64,000 nucleotides of DNA, from NCBI RefSeq assembly GCF_027213715.1, contig NZ_JAPWGM010000001.1, forward strand, positions 62,001 through 126,000. Reading direction: 5' to 3'. Both the position numbers and the translations under genes were made by a program. This DNA comes from Pedobacter punctiformis. Lineage in GTDB: Bacteria; Bacteroidota; Bacteroidia; Sphingobacteriales; Sphingobacteriaceae. Shown piece after piece: positions 19,436 to 28,589 of the stretch. Each line of letters starts with the position of its first letter. Position 1 is the first letter of the stretch. The notes under the pieces are model-generated. The model made no database searches and was not told where the DNA came from. It worked only from the letters and a program-made list of their open reading frames with translations.

Positions 19436-20020
19436 ATGAAAAAATTCACAAAATTGACATCGGCCATTGTGCCTTTAAATATAGAAAATATTGATACCGA
19501 CCAGATTATACCTGCAAGGTTTTTAAAAGCAACCACCCGTGACGGTTTTGGCGAAAACCTGTTCCGCGATTGGCGTTACGAGAATAACAACCAACCTAAA
19601 GCTGATTTCGTTTTAAACAACCCAACCTACAGCGGCCAGATTCTGGTTGCAGGCAAAAACTTTGGCTGTGGCAGTAGTCGCGAGCATGCGGCTTGGGCCA
19701 TTCAGGATGCCGGTTTTGATGCTGTAATCAGTAGTTTCTTTGCCGATATTTTTAAGGGAAATGCCTTGAATAATGGTTTATTGCCTATTCAGGTAAGTGA
19801 AGATTTCCTGGCTCAAATTTTTAGAGCAGTAGATCAGAATGCTGGATCGGCTTTGGAAGTTGATTTGGAAAACCAAACCGTAACCATTATCGAAACCGGA
19901 GCCAAAGAATCATTTGAGATTAATCCATATAAAAAATCATGCTTAATAAATGGTTACGATGACATCGATTTCATTTTAAACCAAAAACAATTAATAGAAG
20001 AATTTGAGCAAGCAAAATAA
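19436..20020 (+). CDS. leuD: 3-isopropylmalate dehydratase, small subunit
   Basis: Swivel-domain subunit that completes the LeuCD isomerase. Typical motifs are [20 protein letters not shown] at the N-terminus and [16 protein letters not shown]; length 194 is normal. Its stop codon overlaps the start of the following ABC ATPase by one base (TAATG), so translation of the two is likely coupled. Confidence 0.96.
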   Translation: MKKFTKLTSAIVPLNIENIDTDQIIPARFLKATTRDGFGENLFRDWRYENNNQPKADFVLNNPTYSGQILVAGKNFGCGSSREHAAWAIQDAGFDAVISSFFADIFKGNALNNGLLPIQVSEDFLAQIFRAVDQNAGSALEVDLENQTVTIIETGAKESFEINPYKKSCLINGYDDIDFILNQKQLIEEFEQAK

Positions 20021-21525
20021 TGTTTAAGCCATTTGTTCACATACAGAATCTAAACTTAAGTTATCGTCACAAAGCGGTGCTGAAGGATTTGTATTGGGAA
20101 ATAAATGTTTGCGAAAACTGGGTTCTTTTTGGAGAAAGTGGTAGCGGAAAAACTTCTCTGGCAAAAGTAATTGCAGGATTAATCCCTGCACAAGGCCGCG
20201 TTGAAGTTGATTTCGACCCGATAAGCAAGTTGCCCGCGGAAGTTTTATTTGTAGAAAGCTGGTATCAGTTTAAAAATTTAGAAGGCGTTGCAAATTTTTA
20301 TTATCAGCAACGTTATACCAGTCAACAGGCCAAAGAAACATTAACCGTTCATGCAGAACTGGTTGCTTATGGAAAAGAAAAAGGGCTTCATCTGGATCAG
20401 GTTGAACCTATTTTAGCAGCTTTAAACTTTTCTTCTTTTGCCAGTTCTCAATTAATTGAACTATCAAGCGGTGAGCACAAAAAATTACAGTTGGTTAAAG
20501 CTTTATGGTTAAAACCACAATTGTTAATTATCGATCAGCCCTATACCGGCCTTGATGTAGCTTCCCGTCAAAATTTGAATAGCTTGCTGGATGGAATTTC
20601 CTCACAGGGCGTTCAGTTAATTTTGATTTCCAATGATGCAGAATTGCCTTCGTCCATTCACAGTTTTGCAGAGATCAAAGATGGTCAGCTAATTACCTCT
20701 GCAAAAAGAGATTTAACATCAGTTTCTGTTGAAAAGCATAATAGAAAAATCCCTGATTTCCTAAAAGAATCACCTGTTTATTCATCAAATAACATTGTTA
20801 AAATGGTTGATGTAAACATCAGCTACGGAGAGAAGCAGGTTTTGAAAAATATAAACTGGGAGGTTAAAGCTGGCGAAAAATGGTTGTTACAGGGGCATAA
20901 TGGTTCAGGAAAATCAACCTTGTTAAGCCTGGTTAATGGAGATCATCCGCAATCGTACGCCAATGAACTGTATTTATTTGGCAACAGACGCGGAAGCGGT
21001 GAAAGCATTTGGGACATTAAACAACATATTGGTTTAATCTCGCCAGAACTTCATTGGTATTTCGATGCAACTTCTACCGTTTGGCAAAGTATCGCTTCCG
21101 GATTTTACGATACAGTCGGCTTATTTCAACAACTCCCTTATTCAAAAAGTGCTCAGGTTGATGCACTTGTAGAATATTTCGGATTAACGGAAAGTAAAAA
21201 TGAATTATTAAACAGCCTCCCGCTGGGCAAACAACGCCTGGTTTTACTGGCCAGAACAATTATTAAAAATCCGGAGCTTTTAATTCTGGATGAACCTTAC
21301 CAGGGTTTGGATCAGCAACAAACACAACACTTTAACCAATTAGTTGATGAATTGTGCAGCAACGGGATGACTTTAATTTATGTTGGCCATTTTGAATCGC
21401 AGTTGCCAACCTGCATAGAAAAAAGAATATTATTAGAAAAAGGCGAGGTAAAAGTCGTCGAAAGTTTAAATACAAAAACTCGTCATTGCGAGGTACGAAG
21501 CAATCTTTTGCATCGTACTATCTAA
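20020..21525 (+). CDS. Twin-domain ABC ATPase (ModF-like), asymmetric
   Basis: Two ABC domains in one 501-residue chain and no membrane segment, like ModF/PhrA proteins. Domain 1 has Walker A GESGSGKT and signature LSSGEHKK, but its Walker B reads LLIIDQPYTGLD, with Gln in place of the catalytic Glu. Domain 2 has GHNGSGKST and a full LLILDEPYQGLD, but its signature is degenerate (LPLGKQR). One composite ATP site should therefore be active and the other weak. The last 15 or so codons (RHCEVRSNLLHRTI) come from a palindromic repeat. It overlaps leuD by one base; no permease is nearby and the role is unknown. Confidence 0.85.
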   Translation: MFKPFVHIQNLNLSYRHKAVLKDLYWEINVCENWVLFGESGSGKTSLAKVIAGLIPAQGRVEVDFDPISKLPAEVLFVESWYQFKNLEGVANFYYQQRYTSQQAKETLTVHAELVAYGKEKGLHLDQVEPILAALNFSSFASSQLIELSSGEHKKLQLVKALWLKPQLLIIDQPYTGLDVASRQNLNSLLDGISSQGVQLILISNDAELPSSIHSFAEIKDGQLITSAKRDLTSVSVEKHNRKIPDFLKESPVYSSNNIVKMVDVNISYGEKQVLKNINWEVKAGEKWLLQGHNGSGKSTLLSLVNGDHPQSYANELYLFGNRRGSGESIWDIKQHIGLISPELHWYFDATSTVWQSIASGFYDTVGLFQQLPYSKSAQVDALVEYFGLTESKNELLNSLPLGKQRLVLLARTIIKNPELLILDEPYQGLDQQQTQHFNQLVDELCSNGMTLIYVGHFESQLPTCIEKRILLEKGEVKVVESLNTKTRHCEVRSNLLHRTI

Positions 21526-21554
21526 ATGAGATTGCTTCGTACCTCGCAATGACG
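21481..21554. repeat. Palindromic intergenic repeat, perfect 26-bp arms
   Basis: The left arm (21481-21506, begins CGTCATTGCGAGGTACGAAG) and right arm (21529-21554) are exact complements around a 22-base loop. The left half is translated as the C-terminal tail of the ABC ATPase and contains its stop. This is a sequence variant (TTGCGAGG) of the family at 24356 and 38669 (ATGCTGAGG). Confidence 0.9.
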
Positions 21555-21570
21555 GCAATATATAAATACA

Positions 21571-22671
21571 ATGAAGAAGAACATTTTAGTAATACCTGGA
21601 GATGGTATCGGACCCGAGGTTACAACATGGGGAAAAGCAGCATTAGCGCAAATTGCTACTGCATTCGGTCACGAATTTACTTTTGATGAAGCACTGATGG
21701 GTCACGTAGCCATCGAAGCAACCGGAAATCCTCTTCCGGATGAAACTTTAGAAAAAGCAAGAAAAAGTGATGCCATCCTGTTTGGTGCTGTAGGACATGC
21801 CAAATATGACAATGACCCAAGTTTAAAAGTCAGACCGGAACAAGGTTTACTAAAAATCCGTAAAGAACTGGGTTTATTTGCCAATCTACGTCCGATATTA
21901 CTATTTGATGAACTTCTCCAGGCATCAAGCATTAAACCGGAAATTTTAAGAGGAACAGATATTTTGTTTTTCCGCGAATTAACGGGCGATGTTTACTTTG
22001 GTGAAAAAACGCGTTCTGAAGACAGAAATACTGCTTCTGATTTAATGATTTACCATCGTTATGAAGTAGAACGTATTGCCCATAAAGCTTATCAGGCTGC
22101 ACAACAACGTAATAAAAGGTTATGTTCTGTGGATAAAGCCAATGTTTTAGAAAGTTCCCGCTTATGGCGTGAAACGGTACAGGAAATTGCAAAACAATAT
22201 CCTGATGTAGAAACCGAGCACATGTTTATTGATAACGCAGCGATGCAGTTAATTAAAAACCCGAAAAAATTTGATGTGGTTTTAACGGCAAATTTATTCG
22301 GAGATATTTTAACGGACGAAGCCTCTCAAATTGCAGGTTCAATGGGTATGCTGGCTTCAGCTTCTGTTGGCGAAAGCACAGGTTTCTTCGAGCCTATTCA
22401 TGGTTCAGCACACGATATTGCTGGCAAAGACCTGGCAAATCCTCTGGCTTCTATCCTATCGGCCGCACTGATGCTCGAAATTGGTTTCGGATTAAAAGAC
22501 GAAGCTAAATTATTGGTTGATACCATTGATCAGGTATTGAAAGAGGGCTTTAGAACACATGATATTGCTGATCAAACTACAAACCGATTTAAAGTTTTAG
22601 GCACAACTGAAATGGGCAAATTGGTTCTTAAATTCTTATCCCAAAAATTAATTACTACAACCCAACCATAA
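21571..22671 (+). CDS. leuB: 3-isopropylmalate dehydrogenase
   Basis: NAD-dependent oxidative decarboxylase of leucine synthesis. It opens with [13 protein letters not shown] and has the substrate and Mg motifs ([31 protein letters not shown]-like [29 protein letters not shown]) and the C-terminal [16 protein letters not shown]. Length 366 is normal. It starts 17 bases after the palindromic repeat, and its stop overlaps the leuA start by one base. Confidence 0.97.
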   Translation: MKKNILVIPGDGIGPEVTTWGKAALAQIATAFGHEFTFDEALMGHVAIEATGNPLPDETLEKARKSDAILFGAVGHAKYDNDPSLKVRPEQGLLKIRKELGLFANLRPILLFDELLQASSIKPEILRGTDILFFRELTGDVYFGEKTRSEDRNTASDLMIYHRYEVERIAHKAYQAAQQRNKRLCSVDKANVLESSRLWRETVQEIAKQYPDVETEHMFIDNAAMQLIKNPKKFDVVLTANLFGDILTDEASQIAGSMGMLASASVGESTGFFEPIHGSAHDIAGKDLANPLASILSAALMLEIGFGLKDEAKLLVDTIDQVLKEGFRTHDIADQTTNRFKVLGTTEMGKLVLKFLSQKLITTTQP

Positions 22672-24176
22672 TGATACACGACCCAAATAAAGTCTATATT
22701 TTCGACACCACCTTACGCGATGGAGAACAAGTTCCCGGCTGCCAGTTAGATACCAAGCAGAAGATTGAAATTGCGAAAGCACTTGAATTACTTGGCGTGG
22801 ATGTAATTGAAGCAGGTTTCCCAATCTCAAGTCCCGGAGATTTTCAAAGTGTAGTAGAGTTATCAAAAGCAATTAAAAATCCAACCATTTGCGCGTTAAC
22901 CCGTGCAATTAAAGGCGATATTGATGTAGCTGCAGAATCTTTAAAGTATGCCAAACATCCGCGTATCCATACCGGAATTGGCTCATCAGATATGCACATT
23001 AAATATAAATTTAACAGCACCAGAGAACAGATTTTGGAAAGAGCGGTTGAAGCCGTAAAATATGCCAAAAAATTTGTGGAAGATGTTGAATTTTATGCTG
23101 AAGATGCAGGAAGAGCAGATAATGAATTTTTGGCTCAAATGATTGAAGCCGTAATTGCTGCAGGTGCTACTGTAGTTAATATTCCCGATACAAATGGTTA
23201 CTGTTTGCCCGATCAATATGGCTCTAAAATTCTTTATTTAAAAGAAAACGTTAAAAATATCGACCAGGCTATTATTTCAGTTCATTGCCATAATGATTTA
23301 GGATTAGCAACCGCGAATAGTATTGCAGGGGTAATAAATGGTGCCCGACAGATTGAATGTACCATTAACGGGATTGGTGAAAGAGCAGGGAATACGGCTT
23401 TGGAAGAAGTTTCGATGATTTTAAAAACCCACAGCTTAGGTTTACATACCGGCATCAACAGTAAGCATTTCACCGAACTAAGTGGAATGGTTAGCCGTAT
23501 GATGCACATGCCTGTGCAACCGAATAAAGCAATTGTAGGTAAAAATGCTTTTGCGCACAGTTCTGGTATTCATCAGGATGGTTTTTTGAAACACCGCGAA
23601 AACTACGAAATTATTAATCCTGAAGATGTAGGTTTAAATAGCGCTGATATTATTTTAACTGCCAGAAGCGGTCGACATGCTTTGAAACACCATTTAGAGC
23701 GTTTGGATTATGATATTGATAAAATTAACATCGATGACGTTTACGAACGTTTCCTGGTTTTGGCGGATGAAAAGAAAGACATTACGGATGATGATTTACT
23801 TTATTTAATGAGCGATGGCGAAACGGAATCTTACAAAAACGGCTATAAATTAAACTTGCTTCAAGTGGTATGTGGCGACCAGGTTAAACCTGTAGCCAAT
23901 ATTAAATTGCAGTATGAAGGTGTAGTTAAAGAAGCAAAAGCCGAAGGTAATGGTCCTGTTGATGCGACTATAAATGCAATAGTTAGTATTATTGATAAAG
24001 ATATTACCCTTAAAGAATTTACGATTCAGGCCATGCATGGTGGTAGCGATGATGTGAGTAAAGTGAATATGAAAGTTGATTATGAAGGCAAATCTTTCGT
24101 TGGTTTTGGTTTCAGTACTGACATTGTAAAAGCATCCGCCAATGCTTACTTAGATGCAATTAATAAATTTTTGTAG
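22671..24176 (+). CDS. leuA: 2-isopropylmalate synthase
   Basis: First committed enzyme of leucine synthesis, condensing acetyl-CoA with 2-oxoisovalerate. The TIM-barrel catalytic domain has [15 protein letters not shown] (residues 12-26), the metal motif [12 protein letters not shown] and [11 protein letters not shown]. The C-terminal allosteric LeuA_dimer region (from about residue 380) is complete, so leucine feedback is expected. Length 501. R-citramalate synthase is the main alternative, but GEQVPG and the leu context favour LeuA. Confidence 0.95.
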   Translation: MIHDPNKVYIFDTTLRDGEQVPGCQLDTKQKIEIAKALELLGVDVIEAGFPISSPGDFQSVVELSKAIKNPTICALTRAIKGDIDVAAESLKYAKHPRIHTGIGSSDMHIKYKFNSTREQILERAVEAVKYAKKFVEDVEFYAEDAGRADNEFLAQMIEAVIAAGATVVNIPDTNGYCLPDQYGSKILYLKENVKNIDQAIISVHCHNDLGLATANSIAGVINGARQIECTINGIGERAGNTALEEVSMILKTHSLGLHTGINSKHFTELSGMVSRMMHMPVQPNKAIVGKNAFAHSSGIHQDGFLKHRENYEIINPEDVGLNSADIILTARSGRHALKHHLERLDYDIDKINIDDVYERFLVLADEKKDITDDDLLYLMSDGETESYKNGYKLNLLQVVCGDQVKPVANIKLQYEGVVKEAKAEGNGPVDATINAIVSIIDKDITLKEFTIQAMHGGSDDVSKVNMKVDYEGKSFVGFGFSTDIVKASANAYLDAINKFL

Positions 24177-24547
24177 GAAGAAAGCTTAGAAGCTGAAAGA
24201 CTAAAACTCTTAACTGTCTGCTATAAAAGGCTATCGTGCTGAATTTATTTCCGTATAGAGGGAACTGAGTGAAGATTTAATTTTGGAAAACAAATTTTGC
24301 TTCCTAAACCTGATAGCAGTGGAAATACTTTTTGTTTGCAGCACCACAGAACAAGCTGTCATGCCGAGGCACGAAGCATCTGCAAGCGATAAAACAGATG
24401 CTTCGTACCTCAGCATGACAGAAGTTAAAAAAGATTGCAACGAATAGCAGGACTGAAATAACCGAAAAGCACTGAAACTGCTTTTCAAAAAAACATAAGT
24501 GAAATCCAAGTATTAGAACTTGATGGTCACGACTTGATACTAAAAAA
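24177..24547. other. Gene-free stretch between leuA and ilvA
   Basis: This 371-base stretch holds no convincing gene. It contains the 14-base sequence AGCTGAAAGACTAA (24191-24204), shared with the hemL-hemB gap at 40184, and the palindromic repeat at 24356-24421. The rest looks like decayed intergenic sequence; no leader peptide or terminator with a T-run was found before ilvA. Confidence 0.6.
24356..24421. repeat. Palindromic intergenic repeat, near-perfect copy
   Basis: The left arm starts CTGTCATGCCGAGGCACGAA (24356-24382) and pairs with 24395-24421 with only two mismatches around a 12-base loop. Its right arm (CAGATGCTTCGTACCTCAGC and on) is the same as in the copies at 25922 and 38708. 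Confidence 0.9.
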
Positions 24548-25798
24548 ATGAATGATACAATAAAAAACACTTTCGATTTTGAAAATGCTTTTAAAACTTT
24601 AGAAGGTGTTGTAAAACGCACTCCTCTTGAATTTAATGCAGGCTTATCGTTAAAATACAATGCAAATATTTATCTTAAAAGAGAAGATTTGCAAATTGTA
24701 CGTTCCTACAAATTGCGTGGTGCTTACAATAAAATAAGTGCCTTAAATGCCAATGCATTACAAAATGGTATTGTATGTGCAAGCGCCGGTAATCATGCCC
24801 AGGGTGTTGCTTATTCTTGCAAAAAATTAAACATTAAAGGCGTAATATTTATGCCCGAAATAACGCCCAGACAAAAGATTAAACAGGTAAATATGTTTGG
24901 CGGCGACAACATAGAAATTGTTTTGGTCGGCGATACATTTGATGATTGTTTAAAAGAAGCTTTAACTTATTGTGAGGAAAAATCATCCACGTTTATTCCT
25001 CCCTTTGATGATGACAAGGTAATTGAGGGACAAGCCACTGTTGCAATGGAGGTTTTTCAGGATTTACCTGATTTAGATGCCATAATTGTACCTGTTGGTG
25101 GTGGTGGTTTAGCTTCGGGAGTTAGTGCCTATTTGCAAACGGTAAAGCCATCGGTAAAAATTTTTGGTGTTGAACCCATGGGCGCTCCATCGCTTAGCGA
25201 AGCACTTAAAAATGGAGGGCCAATAACCGTTGAAAATATTGAACGTTTTGTAGATGGCGCAGCTGTAAAAAGAATGGGTTGGATAACTTACAAATATTGT
25301 AAGGAGCTTCTAAGTTCTACGTACTTAATTCCCGAAGGGCAAATTTGCACAACAATTTTAAAGCTTTATAATGAAGATGCCATTGTGGTAGAACCTGCAG
25401 GCGCATTATCTGTTGCTGCTTTGGAGCAATTGAAAGACCAAATTGCGGGTAAAACAGTAGTTTGTATCGTGAGCGGTGGCAATAACGACATAGAGCGTAT
25501 GCAGGAGATTAAAGAGAAATCTTTACTTTTCGAAGGGCTTAAACATTATTTCATTGTTCGTTTTCCTCAAAGACCAGGTGCTTTAAAACTTTTTGTAAAT
25601 GAAGTTTTAGGGCCCCATGATGACATTACCCGGTTTGAGTTTATTAAAAAAACAAACAAAGAAAACGGACCTGCACTGGTTGGAATCGAGCTGAGTGATA
25701 AAAATGACTACGCCAGTTTATTACAGCGTATGAAAGATTTTAAATTTGAAATTATAGAATTAAATCAGGACCAGACTTTATTTGAATACCTGGTTTAA
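24548..25798 (+). CDS. ilvA: Threonine dehydratase (deaminase)
   Basis: PLP enzyme that makes 2-oxobutyrate, the isoleucine-specific precursor. The PLP lysine is Lys55 in RSYKLRGAYNK; ASAGNHAQGVAYS and the glycine loop VGGGGLASG follow. A single ACT-like regulatory domain lies at about 325-415 (HYFIVRFPQRPGALKLF), so it is the shorter biosynthetic form (416 residues) with isoleucine control expected. It is separated from leuA by 371 bases and may have its own promoter. Confidence 0.95.
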   Translation: MNDTIKNTFDFENAFKTLEGVVKRTPLEFNAGLSLKYNANIYLKREDLQIVRSYKLRGAYNKISALNANALQNGIVCASAGNHAQGVAYSCKKLNIKGVIFMPEITPRQKIKQVNMFGGDNIEIVLVGDTFDDCLKEALTYCEEKSSTFIPPFDDDKVIEGQATVAMEVFQDLPDLDAIIVPVGGGGLASGVSAYLQTVKPSVKIFGVEPMGAPSLSEALKNGGPITVENIERFVDGAAVKRMGWITYKYCKELLSSTYLIPEGQICTTILKLYNEDAIVVEPAGALSVAALEQLKDQIAGKTVVCIVSGGNNDIERMQEIKEKSLLFEGLKHYFIVRFPQRPGALKLFVNEVLGPHDDITRFEFIKKTNKENGPALVGIELSDKNDYASLLQRMKDFKFEIIELNQDQTLFEYLV

Positions 25799-25802
25799 TT
25801 AA

Positions 25803-26009
25803 CTGTCGCATTGAGGGTTTGTCGAAGAATAGCATTTCGATAAACTCAACATGACATATTTACCTTGTCGTCCTGAGGAACGAAGGATCCCTGAGTGAAA
25901 ATACCTGACATCATCCATAAACAGATGCTTCGTACCTCAGCATGACAGAATAGAGTATATTTTCTTTAACCCTTCATTTGTCGTCCTGAGCCTGTCCTGT
26001 GGAAGGATA
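25803..26009. repeat. Cluster of decayed palindromic repeats downstream of ilvA
   Basis: Three pieces of the same repeat family lie in tandem: 25803-25856 (TGTCGCATTGAGG with complement CTCAACATGACA), 25865-25948 (GTCGTCCTGAGGAACGAAGG on the left, CAGATGCTTCGTACCTCAGC on the right) and a half copy from 25979 (TTGTCGTCCTGAGCCTGTCC). The arms have diverged, so this looks like repeated insertion at one site. Confidence 0.75.
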
Positions 26010-26029
26010 AAATATTCAATGCCTTAACC

Positions 26030-26037
26030 TATATTTG
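26030..26037 (+). promoter_or_regulatory. Putative -7 promoter box very close to the cupin start
   Basis: TATATTTG matches TAnnTTTG and ends only four bases before the ATG at 26042, which would give a leaderless or nearly leaderless mRNA. No -33 element is obvious. Confidence 0.4.
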
Positions 26038-26041
26038 CATA

Positions 26042-26404
26042 ATGAACTACAATAACCTTACGGACAAAGCCTTAATTACTGACAACGACATTTCATGGGA
26101 AGACTTGGGAGATGGAGTTAAACGCAAAATAATGGCTTATAATGAAAGTTTAATGCTGGTTAAAGTTCAGTTTGATAAAAATGCAGTTGGTGCTATCCAT
26201 CAACATCCCCATTTACAAATGAGTTATGTTGCTGAAGGCAGTTTTGAAGTAAGTATGGCTGATGAAAAGAAAATTTTAAACCAGGGTGATGTATTCTTTG
26301 CTCAATCTAATGTTTTTCATGGCGTGGTTTGCCTTGAAGCAGGTTTGCTAATCGACATTTTCAATCCGCATCGTGAAGATTTCTTAAGTCCTAGTCAAAA
26401 GTAA
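26042..26404 (+). CDS. Cupin-domain protein, KdgF-like
   Basis: A 120-residue single cupin: WEDLGDGVKRKIMAYNESLMLVKVQFDK, then metal ligands in HQHPHLQMSYVAEGSFE and the C-terminal NVFHGVVCLEAGLLIDIFNPHREDFL. The pattern is that of KdgF, which opens unsaturated uronates after pectin or alginate cleavage. No uronate genes lie nearby, so the substrate remains open. Its 3' end overlaps the convergent DUF4230 gene by 14 bases. Confidence 0.85.
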   Translation: MNYNNLTDKALITDNDISWEDLGDGVKRKIMAYNESLMLVKVQFDKNAVGAIHQHPHLQMSYVAEGSFEVSMADEKKILNQGDVFFAQSNVFHGVVCLEAGLLIDIFNPHREDFLSPSQK

Positions 26405-26951
26405 ATTTCACGTTCTTATAACCCAACCCTTCAATAATGGGTTTTAAAACATTGGTTGCATTGGTTTTTGTTTGCAATAAAATGCTCGACTTTTTCACTT
26501 CTGCCGTAACTTGTTTTTCTGCAGCTTTATAAGCATCATCAACCAATGCAGCCTCACGGAAAAAAGCCATCTTCGTATCATAAACCTTAGAGTTTTTATG
26601 ATCGATTTTTACATAACAAATCTCGGGCTGTGGTAAATTTACTACAGCTGTATCTGCATCTATACCAATATCTTGTTTGGTAATTTTAGTTAAATCAATG
26701 CAACCCACCGCTTCTGCTTTTACCACTAATAAAATGCTGGCTTCGGGTAAAAAATCTGTTTTCTCTTTATGTTCTAAAACATCGCTAATCTGATACCTAA
26801 CCAGCTCCAATTTGCCAATAGCTTCAATTTTTTCGACCAGAAGCTGATGTTTATTCTCTACAGAGGTATTGATACTGAACTTTTTAGAAATAAAAAAGTA
26901 AACGGCAGCTAAAAGGATTACCCAGGGCAAGAAGCGAAAAAATACTTTCAT
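26391..26951 (-). CDS. DUF4230-domain membrane-anchored protein
   Basis: One N-terminal membrane segment (FFRFLPWVILLAAVYFFI, residues 4-21) followed by a 160-residue soluble domain: LVRYQISDVLEH, ASILLVVKAEAVGCIDLTKI, VNLPQPEICYVKID and a C-terminal helix pair with AEKQVTAEVK. This is the DUF4230 pattern; the family has no assigned function. Likely periplasmic and tethered to the inner membrane. Convergent with the cupin gene. Confidence 0.8.
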   Translation of the reverse strand: MKVFFRFLPWVILLAAVYFFISKKFSINTSVENKHQLLVEKIEAIGKLELVRYQISDVLEHKEKTDFLPEASILLVVKAEAVGCIDLTKITKQDIGIDADTAVVNLPQPEICYVKIDHKNSKVYDTKMAFFREAALVDDAYKAAEKQVTAEVKKSSILLQTKTNATNVLKPIIEGLGYKNVKFTFD

Positions 26952-27086
26952 GATAAAGAAATAAACAAGGTTTCACTATTGTACAGAAATATTTACACAA
27001 TTATTAATCCATAATTAATCTTTAAAACTTTTTTTGGCAGTTGTTTTGTAATACGAAAGTAATACACACAAAAAACACTAATCAAC

Positions 27087-27500
27087 ATGAAAAAATTAAC
27101 CATTCTAATGCTTTGCATTGTCACGCTGGGCCTGGCATCTTGCAAAAAAGACACGATTATCAGAGAGCAAATCAATGCCAGAACGTATAATTTTACCATA
27201 AAGGCTTCAGACTGGAAGCGTAATGCCAATGGAAGTTATTCGTCTTCATGGTTAAATCAGAAATTTGATGCTATTACTTTAGATGATGAAGGTATCCTTG
27301 TTTACTTTCAGCACCCTGCAGATGCGAATGGGGATATTCAATTACCATATACCTATAATTACAATGCTTTTAGTTACGAAATCTTTAATGGGGGTATTAC
27401 ATTTGATGTGCAAAACACCACCAATCTATTGAATTCAGTACCACCTAACTATGATACACTGGTAAAAGTTGTGATTGTTCCTTCAGAGTACGCTCAGTAA
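27087..27500 (+). CDS. Small lipoprotein of unknown function
   Basis: The first 20 residues are a lipoprotein signal (KKLTILMLCIVTLGLASC) with lipobox LASC. The mature part, about 118 residues, is rich in Tyr, Asn and Asp and probably all-beta; no family was recognised. It is flanked by a convergent ABC gene whose 3' end overlaps this gene's terminator. Small lipoproteins of this type are common and fast-evolving in Bacteroidota. Confidence 0.75.
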   Translation: MKKLTILMLCIVTLGLASCKKDTIIREQINARTYNFTIKASDWKRNANGSYSSSWLNQKFDAITLDDEGILVYFQHPADANGDIQLPYTYNYNAFSYEIFNGGITFDVQNTTNLLNSVPPNYDTLVKVVIVPSEYAQ

Positions 27501-27508
27501 AAAATATA

Positions 27509-28501
27509 CTAAAATTCTAAAAAGCGACCAATGTTCAATTGAACGTGGTCGTTTTTTTTATGCGCTCCCCTGTTCAGTTGCAAAGCACGAACCAGCACTC
27601 CGTTTCTTTCCAATAACAACTCATCATAAAAACCTTTGTAGTAAACATCTTTTACTTCAAAACGCCTGCTGTCCCAATTGCTTTTCAATTCGGCCCATTC
27701 AGGATAAAAAACAACCATTTCCTTTTCTGTCTTCAAGCCGATTTTTTCTGCATCTGCTTTATTTAAAACAACAGCGTTTCCAAGGATTCTTGCAGTATAA
27801 ATATGTTCAGGATGCTGATAGATTTCTGCTGGTTTTCCAGTTTGAAGCAATTTCCCATCTTTAATAATTAACAGCTGATCAGCCAAAAATAAGCCATCTG
27901 CAGGATCATGAGACACCAGAATAACAGTTACACCCGTTTCTGCAGCAACACGCTTTATATCGCCTCTTAATTGGTTTTTCAGTAAAGCATCAACCTGGCT
28001 AAAAGGCTCGTCTAAAAGCAGCACTTGCGTATCAGCCACCATTGCCTTTGCTATGGCCACCCTTTGCTGCTCACCACCGCTTAATTCGATAATCTTTTTA
28101 TTTTGCAACTGCGAAATACGCAAATGCTCCATAATCTGATTGGTTTTTTCAGCTTTGGTTTTTAAATCGGTGTTGGATAATTGTGAAGCTATGTTATCGT
28201 AAACTTTAGCATAAATATTCAGGGAGAAATCCTGAGTCACCATTTTCATTTGTTTGTGCCCCGGAATCAGTTGTTCATCAGGACCTTTTACCTTTTCATT
28301 CTGAAAAAAGATTTCTCCATCATCAATTTTAAGCAAACCATAAATAGATTTTAGTAAGGTTGATTTCCCACTGCCACTTTCGCCGATTATGGCAACTACA
28401 TCTCCTTTTTTGATTTCGAAACTAATATTTTTAATACCTCCGGCTTGTGTAGCCTGGTATTGTTTCGTTACATTTTTTACACTGATTATAGTATCACTCA
28501 C
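27509..28501 (-). CDS. ABC transporter ATP-binding protein
   Basis: Single ABC domain (residues 4-235) with Walker A GESGSGKST, signature LSGGEQQRVAIAKAM and Walker B VLLLDEPFSQVD, followed by a 95-residue C-terminal domain of the type seen in PotA/CysA-like importers. It has no permease or binding-protein gene nearby, so the transported substrate is unknown; it may serve a distant permease. Divergent from the toxin-antitoxin pair. Confidence 0.88.
   Translation of the reverse strand: MSDTIISVKNVTKQYQATQAGGIKNISFEIKKGDVVAIIGESGSGKSTLLKSIYGLLKIDDGEIFFQNEKVKGPDEQLIPGHKQMKMVTQDFSLNIYAKVYDNIASQLSNTDLKTKAEKTNQIMEHLRISQLQNKKIIELSGGEQQRVAIAKAMVADTQVLLLDEPFSQVDALLKNQLRGDIKRVAAETGVTVILVSHDPADGLFLADQLLIIKDGKLLQTGKPAEIYQHPEHIYTARILGNAVVLNKADAEKIGLKTEKEMVVFYPEWAELKSNWDSRRFEVKDVYYKGFYDELLLERNGVLVRALQLNRGAHKKNDHVQLNIGRFLEF
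27519..27558 (+). terminator. Terminator of the lipoprotein gene, inside the end of the ABC gene
   Basis: CGACCA (27525-27530) pairs with TGGTCG (27546-27551) around an inner GTTC/GAAC stem, followed by eight T. It lies within the last 15 codons of the convergent ABC ATPase gene (27509-28501), so one sequence serves both as coding DNA and as terminator. Confidence 0.75.
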
Positions 28502-28548
28502 GGCCTAAAGATAAGCAATTTTGAAAACAAAACACGTGTAAAATAAAA

Positions 28549-28556
28549 TAAATTTG
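28549..28556 (+). promoter_or_regulatory. Putative -7 box and overlapping palindrome of the toxin-antitoxin operon
   Basis: TAAATTTG fits TAnnTTTG. It overlaps a 12-base palindrome TTGCACGTGCAA (28554-28565); a second one, ACACGTGT, is at 28532-28539. The overlap suits an operator for the RHH antitoxin. Confidence 0.45.
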
Positions 28557-28565
28557 CACGTGCAA

Positions 28566-28589
28566 TTATATATTTATATATTTATATAT
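28566..28589. repeat. Three tandem copies of TTATATAT at the antitoxin start codon
   Basis: The octamer TTATATAT occurs three times in a row without mismatch and runs into the ATG at 28588. It occupies the ribosome-binding region. It could be a slippage-prone tract or an antitoxin binding site. Confidence 0.85.

Noticed and set aside
26993..27229. Minus-strand frame with hydrophobic helices opposite the small lipoprotein gene
   Set aside because: It is mostly the complement of the lipoprotein signal and AT-rich upstream DNA; the plus-strand gene has a clear signal peptide and terminator.
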